Source: Hyphomicrobiales bacterium (GTDB taxonomy: Bacteria > Pseudomonadota > Alphaproteobacteria > Rhizobiales > Beijerinckiaceae). Taken from it: a stretch of DNA of 64,000 bases. The notes beneath the pieces are model-generated. The model made no database searches. It was not told the origin of the DNA and saw only the letters and a program-made list of their open reading frames with translations. The DNA lies in contig JAFLCX010000002.1 in NCBI GenBank assembly GCA_017302635.1, forward strand, positions 434,001 through 498,000, in the 5' to 3' direction. Positions 52,301-59,426 of the stretch are shown here, piece by piece (position 1 is the stretch's first letter; each line of letters begins with the position of its first letter). The position numbers and the translations under genes were made by a program.

Positions 52301-52742
52301 GCTTCCGGCCCTTTCCATGCCGATCACGATTATCGGGGGTGTGGCACGGATTTCGGCTCCAGCCTTCGAAACCGGCGGCGGCACCGAGCGGGCTCAGGTG
52401 CTGCCGAGTCTCGTGATCGATTTGCCGCGCGCGCAATACGAGGCGCGCATCGGGCTCAGGCTCGCTAATCCGCCGCCACAATGGCGCGGAGCACTGCCGG
52501 AGACCGCCTTGTCCTGGAGCGGTCGCGTCGGGTTGCCGCCCGGCGAGCCGCGCCGTGTTCTTTCGGTGTCGTCGCTCCTGAACGGATTGCTGGCGATTCA
52601 CCTCCAGCGCGATCTCGAGACAATCGAAGGTTTTGAGGCCGATAATCGTGAACGCGCATTCTTCCTGCGACGCAGCCGTTCGGAAGCCCAGCGCGATCGG
52701 GCCCGAGATCCGCTGCTGCCGCTTATTCTTGAGAATCGTTGA
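49329..52742 (+). CDS. AsmA-family envelope protein
   Basis: 1137 residues. One N-terminal membrane helix (LTAVAALLVLALIGLAVAPHFLDW) followed by the AsmA start motif RDRLSAYLSAKTGQPVRLGGDIRLSLLPTPEL. The long body of repeated beta strands is typical of AsmA/YhjG-type bridge proteins thought to move phospholipids between membranes, and the C-terminal AsmA_2 region has ISELLASFAGAGRIKAEGF. The only in-frame start after the upstream stop at 49254 is TTG, with GGGAG about 12 nt before it, so expression may be weak. The 3' end overlaps the convergent next gene by 20 bp. Confidence 0.85.
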   Translation: MRIIRESLTAVAALLVLALIGLAVAPHFLDWNAHRDRLSAYLSAKTGQPVRLGGDIRLSLLPTPELDADAVTVGSETRSLVSIGRLTVSLSPLALARGVVQITSARADKVIVRAEIADLVERQKSEPPPRIGIDRLDLRGLSVLQAGTEKALVSGLDVVLEAPDLAGPFRFEVMDRAAGREVRGQVGKFEQGRARLRASLEDHRLAARSSLEGWAGLPGDATRPLFDGSVQFSGNPIMGEVADGTQIPFDGQARLIVQANQAIADPVTMTFGSADRAVAMNGKAFLDLAAARPHLRVEFAGRRLDLSRYLAEGPDGVKERDRLRRMAEALAGANSSGGIALPLDLDLDIAIGALQGSGVMLQDTRLAMARRTAGFSIRLAEARLPGGTELEFRGTEKGTSLLDGAFSLVARDLPALLQAIQVERPAGLPASASLHSTLISEGTGLRMPQLRITSPSGDLAGDLRLDMPVSGGNPVPRLSFSLAADRFDARLLALGDPFRAGGGTSDLAIDGRLAIRELVYDGRGIGGVRLAFNREGARARVEELVLSGRSGEELKLSGQFAEGAVQATAKLDAERLGDLAQIAQAIFPGALTRGIIARAERLAPALAVANIRIENKAGESIWDIQSEGRLGGTAITVKTHSELKGNDLQLNLRAEAANPDGARLLSQIGGGDTGGLSGAGRVQLLLEGNPRRQMGTKLDVALAGLDLKAEGLVDIFRTAPFDGTFRLETVDIAPLYRALGGGAPAVPNGTPARIAGRYFAETRKLTLTAFDATFGPNRAAGEISFDFARGGQVAGQLQMGDLRLETLLSPAFLTAEMGAPPASGTARPLPRGVRPFLAGDLWIEAKSLRFGESIVLDEPKFVLRFAPDLASIEGLEAEKGEGRLSSTVTLTRREDRLDAAGRLAFSRLALPGTSGRLTGEFPFTSQGSTISELLASFAGAGRIKAEGFAVSAAEAGAVARVLKRPANELQPLDENRIGSLLEQEMRNGTLALPALSMPITIIGGVARISAPAFETGGGTERAQVLPSLVIDLPRAQYEARIGLRLANPPPQWRGALPETALSWSGRVGLPPGEPRRVLSVSSLLNGLLAIHLQRDLETIEGFEADNRERAFFLRRSRSEAQRDRARDPLLPLILENR

Positions 52743-52965
52743 GCGCCGCTCCGCCGCGCTCGATCAGTGTCGTGAGCAGATGCACCCGAATGGCCGAGGA
52801 GAGGTTTGTGCCCTGCCGGGCGCTGTCAATCCGCTCGACCAGTGCCGGAATGCTCAACCCATCGGATTGGGCCTGCGCCTGAAGCAGGCGCCAGAATGGC
52901 TCCTCCAGCGAAATTGAGGTGCGATGCCCGGCAATCGACAGCGACCGCTTGATGATGCCCGACAT
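52723..52965 (-). CDS. Ribbon-helix-helix domain protein
   Basis: 80 residues. IKRSLSIAGHRTSISLEEPFWRLLQAQAQSDGLSIPALVERID is a ribbon-helix-helix fold of the alphaproteobacterial RHH_4 type, with a C-terminal helix (SSAIRVHLLTTLIERGG). Likely a DNA-binding regulator; target unknown. It is 18 nt downstream of the DUF4169 gene, with which it forms a recurring pair, and its end overlaps the AsmA gene on the other strand. Confidence 0.85.
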   Translation of the reverse strand: MSGIIKRSLSIAGHRTSISLEEPFWRLLQAQAQSDGLSIPALVERIDSARQGTNLSSAIRVHLLTTLIERGGAALNDSQE

Positions 52966-52983
52966 CGCCGGCTTCCGTTTCCC

Positions 52984-53187
52984 TCAACCCGGCTCATGAT
53001 CGCGGTCGACCACCGTGAGTTTTCCGGCGGAGTGCGCTTTGTCAGCGCGGCTTTCCTCAGCTTTGCGAGCGCGCTTTTCTGCCTTGGTCTGGCCAAATTT
53101 GGCGCGGTTTTCCTCGGCAAGTTTCCCAGCCTCAGAGCGCGCTTTTGCCTTGCGGAAAGCGCGGAGATTGATGACGTTGTCGCTCAT
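52984..53187 (-). CDS. DUF4169 family protein
   Basis: 67 residues, highly charged. VINLRAFRKAKARSEAGKLAEENRAKFGQTKAEKRARK is the DUF4169 pattern, a basic helical peptide of unknown role found across Rhizobiales. It precedes the ribbon-helix-helix gene by 18 nt and lies near fumC, a common arrangement. The ATG at 53187 gives the usual N-terminus. Confidence 0.85.
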   Translation of the reverse strand: MSDNVINLRAFRKAKARSEAGKLAEENRAKFGQTKAEKRARKAEESRADKAHSAGKLTVVDRDHEPG

Positions 53188-53270
53188 CGTCCGGTTTCTC
53201 CTGCATGCATCCCGCGCCGAGAGCCTGCACCATGCCGACGGTGTCTGCAACCGGCCCGAAGAGGTGATCG

Positions 53271-53738
53271 ATGCGCCGCCTGTTTCTACTGCTCAGCCAC
53301 ATCATGGTTTTCGTCGCCGGTATCGGGCTTGGCATTTATCTGCTGCCCCTGCTGATTGCCGAAAAGCCGCCTTTGCCCACAGCCGTGCTGGATGTGGAGC
53401 GTTCGGCGAGCTTTCGCGGGGAGTTCCGGCCAAACCTGAGGGGCTCAGACCTGTTGCATTGGGGCGAGGGCGAGGTGTTCGTGACGCCCAAGGCGATTGC
53501 TCACCGCGGTCGGCTTTCGCCCGGGCCCGACTACAAACTCTACCTCGCGCCAGATTTTGTGGAGGACGAGGCGTCCTTCCTCGCCGTCAAGGAAAAATCC
53601 CTGCGCATCGCAGATGTGAAGGGATTTTCCGGTTTTCTTGTCTCGCTTCCCGAAGGGACCGATCTGAACGCTTACAATACGGTCGTCATCTGGTGCGAAG
53701 GTTTCGGCGAATTCATCTCGGCGGCGAAATATCGCTAG
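53271..53738 (+). CDS. DM13 domain membrane-anchored protein
   Basis: 155 residues. Membrane helix or uncleaved signal (about 5-30), then a DM13 domain: HRGRLSPGPDYKLYLAPDFV, LRIADVKGFSGFLVSLPEGTDLNAYNTVVIWCEGFGEFISAAKY. The single cysteine in VIWCE is the conserved DM13 residue proposed to act in redox chemistry, though this is not proven. Periplasmic location is inferred. It is divergent from the DUF4169 gene and convergent with fumC (13-bp gap). Confidence 0.82.
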   Translation: MRRLFLLLSHIMVFVAGIGLGIYLLPLLIAEKPPLPTAVLDVERSASFRGEFRPNLRGSDLLHWGEGEVFVTPKAIAHRGRLSPGPDYKLYLAPDFVEDEASFLAVKEKSLRIADVKGFSGFLVSLPEGTDLNAYNTVVIWCEGFGEFISAAKYR

Positions 53739-53751
53739 GCCAGTTTGCGCC

Positions 53752-55137
53752 TCAACCCGGCCCGATCATCTTGGCCGGGTCGACGATGGCATCGAAATCC
53801 TCGCCCGAAATGCCCAGCTTGATGGCCTCCTCACGCAGGGTGGTGCCGTTCTTGTGGGCGTATTTCGCGACCTTCGCCGCGAGGTCATAGCCGTATTTTT
53901 CCTTGAGCGGGGTCACAAGCATCAGCGAATTCGCGAGGCCGCGCGCGATGTTGTCAAGACGCGGCTCGATGCCCACGACGCAATTGTCGGTGAAGGAAAT
54001 CGCGGCGTCTGCCAGCAGTTTCACCGATTGCAGGAAATTATAGGCCATCATCGGGTTGAAGACGTTCAACTCGAAATGGCCCTGTGAGCCAGCAAAGCCG
54101 ATCGCGGCATTGTTGCCGTGGATGTGGGCGGCCACCTGCGTCAGCGCTTCGCACTGGGTGGGGTTCACCTTGCCCGGCATGATCGATGAGCCCGGTTCGT
54201 TCTCCGGCAGAGCGAGTTCGCCGAGGCCCGAGCGCGGACCCGAGCCGAGGAAGCGGATGTCGTTCGCGATCTTGAAACAGCTCATCGCCACGGTGGTGAT
54301 GGCCCCATGCGTCATCACCATGGCGTCATGGGCTGCGAGGGCTTCGAACTTGTTCGGCGCGGAAGTGAATTTCAGCCCCGTGATCGCGGCGATGCGTTCG
54401 GCGACCCTCTCGGCAAAGCCGATGGGTGAGGCGAGGCCCGTGCCCACGGCAGTGCCGCCCTGCGCGAGTTCCATCAGCATCGGCAAAGTCATCTCGATCC
54501 GGGCGATGCCGTTCTCGATCTGCTTCGCGTAGCCGGAGAATTCCTGGCCCAATGTCACGGGCGTGGCATCCTGCGTGTGCGTGCGGCCGATCTTGATGAT
54601 CGAAGCCCATTCCTTCGCCTTGGCATCGAGCGCCTTGTGCAGGTGCTTCAGCGCCGGCAGGAGGCTCTCCACCACTTCCACCGAGCACGCGATATGCATC
54701 GCGGTGGGGAAAGTGTCGTTGGAGGATTGGCTCATATTCACATGGTCATTGGGGTGAACCGGCTTTTTCGAGCCCATCTCACCGCCCAGCATCTCGATCG
54801 CGCGGTTCGAGATCACTTCGTTGGCATTCATGTTCGATTGCGTGCCGGAACCGGTCTGCCACACGACAAGCGGGAAATGCGCGTCGAGTTTGCCGTCGAT
54901 CACTTCCTGCGCCGCCTTGATGATGGTGGCGCCGAGGTCCTTGTCGAGTTTGCCGAGCGCGATATTGGCTTCCGCCGCCGCGCGTTTCACCACGCCCAGC
55001 GCCTTGATGATCGGCTTCGGCTGCTTTTCCCAACCGATCTTGAAATTGCCGAGGCTGCGCTCGGCCTGAGCACCCCAATAAGCCGAGGCATCCACCTCGA
55101 TCGGGCCGAAAGTGTCGGATTCAGTGCGGGTCGCCAT
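53752..55137 (-). CDS. fumC: Fumarate hydratase, class II
   Basis: 461 residues, oxygen-stable iron-independent class. Conserved regions: [37 protein letters not shown] and the fumarase/aspartase signature [11 protein letters not shown] with the catalytic serine. It interconverts fumarate and malate in the TCA cycle. Standard length and start. A palindromic repeat lies in the 165-bp region upstream. Confidence 0.97.
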   Translation of the reverse strand: MATRTESDTFGPIEVDASAYWGAQAERSLGNFKIGWEKQPKPIIKALGVVKRAAAEANIALGKLDKDLGATIIKAAQEVIDGKLDAHFPLVVWQTGSGTQSNMNANEVISNRAIEMLGGEMGSKKPVHPNDHVNMSQSSNDTFPTAMHIACSVEVVESLLPALKHLHKALDAKAKEWASIIKIGRTHTQDATPVTLGQEFSGYAKQIENGIARIEMTLPMLMELAQGGTAVGTGLASPIGFAERVAERIAAITGLKFTSAPNKFEALAAHDAMVMTHGAITTVAMSCFKIANDIRFLGSGPRSGLGELALPENEPGSSIMPGKVNPTQCEALTQVAAHIHGNNAAIGFAGSQGHFELNVFNPMMAYNFLQSVKLLADAAISFTDNCVVGIEPRLDNIARGLANSLMLVTPLKEKYGYDLAAKVAKYAHKNGTTLREEAIKLGISGEDFDAIVDPAKMIGPG

Positions 55138-55195
55138 CGGTGTCGAGCCTTCTCAGAACGGGGGAAACCGGAATGAGCGGCGTTCTAGAGCATGC

Positions 55196-55224
55196 AGCGA
55201 AAAAGTGGAAACCGGTTTTTCGCT
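55196..55224. repeat. Rhizobiales-type intergenic palindromic repeat
   Basis: AGCGAAAAA and TTTTTCGCT pair perfectly over 9 bp around GTGGAAACCGG. The AAAAGTGGAAACCGGTTTTT core, preceded by an AGAGCATG, is the form of a palindromic element I recall as dispersed in many Rhizobiales genomes. Here it sits between fumC and the binding-protein gene, both on the minus strand. Confidence 0.65.
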
Positions 55225-55302
55225 CTGAGCCTACGACCAAAAGCGGAGAAGCCCGGCCAAGGGGCTCGCCACGGCTATCAGCGAAAAGGGGGATGTCGAC
55301 CC

Positions 55303-56271
55303 TCACTCCACCTTGATGCCGGTTTTCTTCACCAGATCGGTCAGCATGGTGCGATCAGCAGCCATGAAACGGCCGGTCTCGGCCGGGGACCAGTTCACGG
55401 GCTCGATGGAGAGCTGCTCGTAGCGCTGCTTCAAAGCCGGTGCCGCCAGCGCCTTTGCCATCGCACCGTTGAGAGTATCAATGACGGCAGGCGGCGTCCC
55501 GGCAGGAGCGACGAACGAAGCCCATCCCGGATAGACGAGATCGACGCCTTGTTCCTTCATGGTCGTAAGGTTTGGCAGCTGCGGCTGGCGGCTGGAGGTG
55601 GTGAGCGCCAGCGCCTTCACCTTCTGGGCCTGAATGTTGCCAAGGCTTGCGGCGAGGCTGTCGATCATGGCGTGAACCTGCCCGCTCATCAAGTCGGTTG
55701 CCGCAAGCGCCGCGCCCCGATAAGGCACGTGCTGGAGCTTGATCCCCGCCGCCTGCGCCAGCAACTCAAACACCAGATGGTTGGTGCCACCCACGCCGGC
55801 CGAGGCGAAATTCATCTTTCCCGGCTCCTTTTTGGCCAGAGCGATGAATTCAGCGAGCGAATTCACCGGCAGGCTGGGTGCTACATTCAGCACCAGCGGG
55901 AAAAGTCCGAGCATGCCAACGGGCCGGAAATCTTTCTCGACATCATAGGGCAGCTTCTGGCCGAGCGCGGGCGCGCCAGCGAAGCTTGCGGCTGTTGCCA
56001 CCAGCAGAGTGTGCCCATCGGCCGGCGCGGTCTTCACCGCTTCACCCGCAATCACACCATTCGCTCCGGGCCGGTTGTCGATCACGACATTCTGCCCGAG
56101 TGCTGTCGCGAGATGCTCGCCGAGCAGACGCGCGGCGATATCGGTGCCACCTGCCGGAGCAAACGGCACGACAAGGCGGATCGGCTGATTGGGGAAAGAT
56201 TGCGCCGAAGCGTCCGGAGTGATGGCCAGGGCGCCAAGGCCGGCAAGAACCAGTCGGCGATCGATCAGCAT
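55303..56271 (-). CDS. Tripartite tricarboxylate transporter-type substrate-binding protein (TctC/Bug family)
   Basis: 322 residues. Signal peptide with a twin-arginine-like start (DRRLVLAGLGALAI) cleaved near ASAQ. The mature start FPNQPIRLVVPFAPAGGTDIAARLL, plus VIDNRPGANGVIAGEAV and FASAGVGGTNHLVFELLAQ, is the Bug/TctC fold that binds a carboxylate in the periplasm. The TctA and TctB membrane partners are absent from this window, so it is an orphan receptor here. Ligand unknown. Confidence 0.9.
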   Translation of the reverse strand: MLIDRRLVLAGLGALAITPDASAQSFPNQPIRLVVPFAPAGGTDIAARLLGEHLATALGQNVVIDNRPGANGVIAGEAVKTAPADGHTLLVATAASFAGAPALGQKLPYDVEKDFRPVGMLGLFPLVLNVAPSLPVNSLAEFIALAKKEPGKMNFASAGVGGTNHLVFELLAQAAGIKLQHVPYRGAALAATDLMSGQVHAMIDSLAASLGNIQAQKVKALALTTSSRQPQLPNLTTMKEQGVDLVYPGWASFVAPAGTPPAVIDTLNGAMAKALAAPALKQRYEQLSIEPVNWSPAETGRFMAADRTMLTDLVKKTGIKVE

Positions 56272-56344
56272 GTAAAAACCCTCCCGATGCGCATCCTGCG
56301 CTATTCGGATGCCGGGTGGAAGGGCCCAATTCGACGCTGGACAC

Positions 56345-57001
56345 CTACTTCTTCTTCCGGAACGCCTCGAGGCTCACGACCTGCGCACCGCTGGCGGTGG
56401 GCGGGGGATCGTCATCGGTCGGCGGCGCGGGCTCGCCAGCGGCCGCCTCGGCCTTCGGCTTTTTCGGCTTGCGGGCCGGTTTCACTTCAGCAACGGGCGA
56501 ATCGTCACCTGACTTCAAAGCCTTGAGCTTGGGCCCGGTTGCCTTTGTGGAATTCTCATGCGCAGCGATTTCGGCGAGCGTGCCGCGAGCCGAGTTCTCG
56601 TCATCCTCGCCAGGATCGTTATCAGCGAGGGCTTCATCCACTGCGAATTTGAGGCCAAACTGCACGGATGGGTCGAAAAAGCCGGTCATCGCCTCGAACG
56701 GCACGAGCAGGCGCTCCGGCACGCCACCGAACGAAAGTCCCACCTCGAAAGCGTGATCCGTTACCAGCAAATCCCAGAACTGGTGCTGGAGAACGATAGT
56801 CATTTCTTCAGGGTGTTTCTCCTTGAGGCGCGAGGAGACACGCGCTCCCGGCGCATCGGTGCGGAAGGAGATGTAGAAATGATGCTCGCCCGGAAGGCCA
56901 TGCTTCGCCGCATCCTGCAAAATCTTGCGCACGACGCCGATCAGCGCCTGCTGCACCATCACGTCATAGCGGATGAGATCTTCGGAAGTGGGCTCTGTCA
57001 T
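56345..57001 (-). CDS. sspB: SspB-like ClpXP adaptor (alphaproteobacterial type)
   Basis: 218 residues. The folded part (about 1-150: LIRYDVMVQQALIGVVRKIL, HHFYISFRTDAPGA, EEMTIVLQHQFWDL, FEVGLSFGGVPERLLVPF) is the SspB substrate-binding domain. It is followed by a charged, Pro/Lys/Ala-rich linker and a short C-terminal AQVVSLEAFRKKK, the probable ClpX-docking peptide. It delivers ssrA-tagged proteins to ClpXP. The gene for the tag, ssrA, lies directly upstream on the same strand. An ATG 10 codons earlier is possible. Confidence 0.93.
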   Translation of the reverse strand: MTEPTSEDLIRYDVMVQQALIGVVRKILQDAAKHGLPGEHHFYISFRTDAPGARVSSRLKEKHPEEMTIVLQHQFWDLLVTDHAFEVGLSFGGVPERLLVPFEAMTGFFDPSVQFGLKFAVDEALADNDPGEDDENSARGTLAEIAAHENSTKATGPKLKALKSGDDSPVAEVKPARKPKKPKAEAAAGEPAPPTDDDPPPTASGAQVVSLEAFRKKK

Positions 57002-57092
57002 GGTCCGGCTCAGCCTTTCTTGCCTTGCCATATCGGCCGATTCGTTATGCCGTTTCGAGGGAGGAAAACAACGCCGGAACAAAAGCACGCGG

Positions 57093-57127
57093 GAAAAGTG
57101 GCAGGGTTCTGTTGCCAGGCCCCTGCC
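57093..57127 (-). terminator. Hairpin with T-run at the 3' end of ssrA
   Basis: On the minus strand GGCAGGG and CCCTGCC pair over 7 bp around a 14-nt loop, followed by ACTTTT. This fits an intrinsic terminator at the end of the tmRNA precursor; part of it could belong to the mature coding piece. Confidence 0.5.
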
Positions 57128-57410
57128 GGCCCCGCCTTCAGGGGCTAACCCGAAGGACTTTGGTTCGGCATTTCAAACCGCGTTACGCGGCCTGAGCAAC
57201 CGGAGCATAGTTGTCGTTGGCAACTATTATGTTGACCCGATGACGGTGGTATCATGCCGGGCGACGACCAACCCTTTACGCCCTCGTCGATCCTGTTTCG
57301 CCCCCGCCGGAAGGCAGCACGCTGCTCTCGGGTGGAGGCGCCGGGTACTGCCCCCGGGTCCGATGGGTTTATTACGATCGCCGTGTATCGCCATAGCCAC
57401 CCTTGCGAGC
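57100..57410 (-). ncRNA. ssrA: Transfer-messenger RNA, circularly permuted two-piece form
   Basis: Read on the minus strand, the acceptor piece comes first: a T-arm-like stem (CCGGG/CCCGG, 7-nt loop, 57357-57341) and acceptor strand CGCCTCC-ACC ending at 57331. A 25-nt processed spacer follows (57330-57306). The coding piece then starts at 57305 with GGGGGCGAAACAGGATCGACG. GGGGGCG pairs with CGCCTCC to close the tRNA-like domain. The tag frame (57221-57183) reads ANDNYAPVAQAA then TAA, preceded by ATAGTT, similar to the E. coli resume signal. It rescues stalled ribosomes and marks products for ClpXP. Outer ends are approximate; TATATT at 57425-57420 may be the -10 box. Confidence 0.93.
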
Positions 57411-57470
57411 GGCAGTTTCAATATAGAGATACCGCGCAGCGAATAGAAGGGCGAAGGCGGCATGTCGCGC

Positions 57471-57525
57471 GATTTCCGAAATCCTCGGGAAATCTCTCGG
57501 GAAATTGTGGCAATCCTCGGGGAAT
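57471..57525. promoter_or_regulatory. Repeat cluster between ssrA and the DUF2853 gene
   Basis: A perfect palindrome GATTTC-C-GAAATC (57471-57483) adjoins three direct repeats: CTCGGGAAAT at 57484 and 57496 and CTCGGGGAAT at 57516 (spacing 12 and 20 bp). The cluster lies between the divergent ssrA and DUF2853 genes and looks like a multi-site binding region. The factor is unknown. Confidence 0.55.
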
Positions 57526-57597
57526 CGTGCTCCAAATCACGTCGCTCGCTCCGAAGGACAGACCGTGGGGGCGCGTTCCGTGTGGAGGGAAACACCG

Positions 57598-57924
57598 ATG
57601 GACCATCTTGCCGATATCAAGAAATACACTGCCAAGGTCGATGAAGCGGCCGTTGCCGGCATGGCCAAGACCTACGCTCTTGTGATGAGCAAGGCCGATA
57701 CGCGCTATGTCGCCGCCAGCGATCCGAACGAAATTGCGACGGTTGTCGCCAATTTCTGCAAGAAAAAGCTCGGCCGCAAGGAAAGCGATGCCGACCTCAC
57801 CGCCGTGGTGAAGGCGCAGTGCGAGAAGATGAAGGCCGACCGCACGAAATCGCGCATCACGGTTTATTATCTCATTGCCGAGCACTTCAAGGTGCTCTCG
57901 ATGTTCCACCCGAAGGCGAAGTGA
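57598..57924 (+). CDS. DUF2853 family protein
   Basis: 108 residues, all-helical and lysine-rich: YTAKVDEAAVAGMAKTYALVMSKADTRYVAASDPNEIATVV, then FCKKKLGRKESDADLTAVVKAQCEKMKADRTKSRITVYYLIAEHF. This is the DUF2853 pattern, of unknown function. GGAGG lies 9 nt before the ATG. A strong terminator follows, so it is a single-gene unit. Divergent from ssrA, with the repeat cluster at 57471-57525 between them. Confidence 0.87.
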   Translation: MDHLADIKKYTAKVDEAAVAGMAKTYALVMSKADTRYVAASDPNEIATVVANFCKKKLGRKESDADLTAVVKAQCEKMKADRTKSRITVYYLIAEHFKVLSMFHPKAK

Positions 57925-57966
57925 CTTTCCGGCGCCTCGCGCTGCAGCACTTTGTGGGTAAGAAGG

Positions 57967-57993
57967 ACAAGGAGGCGAGCCCTCCTTGTTTTT
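57967..57993 (+). terminator. Rho-independent terminator after the DUF2853 gene
   Basis: ACAAGGAGG and CCTCCTTGT pair perfectly over 9 bp around a 5-nt loop and run into TTTTTG. It separates the DUF2853 gene from thyA. Confidence 0.88.
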
Positions 57994-58041
57994 GTTTGGG
58001 GTATCCGGTTTTGTTTTGTCTTCTCAACCGGGACTGATCCG

Positions 58042-58854
58042 ATGCAGACCTACCACGATCTCATGCAGCGCGTGCTCGACGAAGGCGTCGAGAAAACCGA
58101 TCGCACCGGCACCGGCACGCTCTCTCTGTTCGGCGCGCAGATGCGCTTCGATCTCAAGGACGGGTTTCCGCTGGTCACCACGAAGAAGCTGCATCTGAAA
58201 TCGATCATCCACGAACTGATCTGGTTCATCGCTGGCGATACGAATATCAAGTATCTGAAAGACAACGGTGTTTCGATCTGGGATGAGTGGGCGGATGAGA
58301 GCGGCGATCTCGGCCCGGTTTACGGCCGGCAATGGCGAAGCTGGCCCGCGCCCAACGGCACCACGATCGACCAGCTTTCCGGCCTTCTTGCAGACCTCAG
58401 GCGCGCGCCGGATTCGCGTCGCCTGATCGTTTCTGCCTGGAACCCGGCGGATATCCCGAAAATGGCTCTGGCGCCCTGCCACTGCCTGTTCCAGTTCTAT
58501 GTCGCGCAGCCGAAGGGCGCTGAGCGGCCGCAACTCTCCTGCCAGCTTTACCAGCGTTCGGCCGATCTGTTTCTCGGCGTGCCGTTCAACATCGCCTCCT
58601 ACGCGCTGCTGACGCACATGATTGCGCAGGTGAGCGATCTTGATGTCGGCGATTTCGTCCACACCTTCGGCGATGTGCATCTCTATTCGAACCATCTCGA
58701 ACAGGCGCGGCTCCAGCTCAGCCGCGAGCATCGTGCGCTGCCGACGCTGAAACTCAATCCGGCGGTGAAGAGCCTGTTCGATTTCCGCTTCGAGGACATC
58801 GCCATCGAAGGCTATGACCCGCATCCGGCGATCAAGGCCCCGGTGGCGGTGTGA
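58042..58854 (+). CDS. thyA: Thymidylate synthase ThyA
   Basis: 270 residues (usual 264). [20 protein letters not shown] at the N-terminus, [15 protein letters not shown], catalytic cysteine in [12 protein letters not shown], and the dUMP-binding [18 protein letters not shown]. It makes dTMP from dUMP, turning methylene-THF into dihydrofolate, which the next gene product reduces. The stop overlaps the folA GTG start by 4 bp, so the two are coupled. Confidence 0.97.
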   Translation: MQTYHDLMQRVLDEGVEKTDRTGTGTLSLFGAQMRFDLKDGFPLVTTKKLHLKSIIHELIWFIAGDTNIKYLKDNGVSIWDEWADESGDLGPVYGRQWRSWPAPNGTTIDQLSGLLADLRRAPDSRRLIVSAWNPADIPKMALAPCHCLFQFYVAQPKGAERPQLSCQLYQRSADLFLGVPFNIASYALLTHMIAQVSDLDVGDFVHTFGDVHLYSNHLEQARLQLSREHRALPTLKLNPAVKSLFDFRFEDIAIEGYDPHPAIKAPVAV

Positions 58855-59357
58855 CTGAACTCGCCCTCATCGCCGCGAAGGCGAAGAATGATGTCATCGG
58901 CGATGACAATCGGCTGATCTGGCGCCTCAAGAGCGACCTGAAACATTTCCGTGCGCTGACCATGGGGCATCCGGTCATCATGGGCCGGAAGACCTTCCAG
59001 TCGATCGGAAAGCCTTTGCCGGGGCGCAGCATTCTGGTGCTGACCCGTGATCCGGATATTTCGATCCCCGATGTTGCCGTTGTGAAGAGCCCCGAGGAGG
59101 CTCTGGAACGGGCGCGCATCGAGGCTGTGAAACTGGGGGTGAAGTCGATTTTCGTCGCCGGCGGAGGCGAAATCTACCGCCTGTTCATCGATCAGGCCGA
59201 CCGGCTTGAAATCACCGACGTCGCCTTGGAGCCCGTCGGCGATGCGACATTTCCTCCGATCGATCCCGCGCGATGGAAGCTCGCCAAGGAGGCGTCGTTC
59301 ACCAAATCGGGGGATGACGAGGCGGACTTTTCGTTTCGAACCTATCTGCGCCGTTGA
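58851..59357 (+). CDS. folA: Dihydrofolate reductase FolA
   Basis: 168 residues. [28 protein letters not shown] has the catalytic acidic residue and the W-R variant of the usual LPW loop; [18 protein letters not shown] binds NADPH, and [13 protein letters not shown] is the second nucleotide loop. It regenerates tetrahydrofolate after ThyA. GTG start overlapping the thyA stop. The LIWRL sequence in place of the commoner LPW is a mild variant. Confidence 0.95.
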   Translation: MTELALIAAKAKNDVIGDDNRLIWRLKSDLKHFRALTMGHPVIMGRKTFQSIGKPLPGRSILVLTRDPDISIPDVAVVKSPEEALERARIEAVKLGVKSIFVAGGGEIYRLFIDQADRLEITDVALEPVGDATFPPIDPARWKLAKEASFTKSGDDEADFSFRTYLRR

Positions 59358-59426
59358 CCTTCGGCCTCTGAAGACCCACATCAGCGCGGAAGAATTGCAC
59401 ATCGACGACCAATCGAAGGACATTGC

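Noticed and set aside
57227..57685. Frames of 122 and 143 residues around the tmRNA gene
   Set aside because: They cover the acceptor and coding pieces of ssrA and the repeat cluster; no family similarity.
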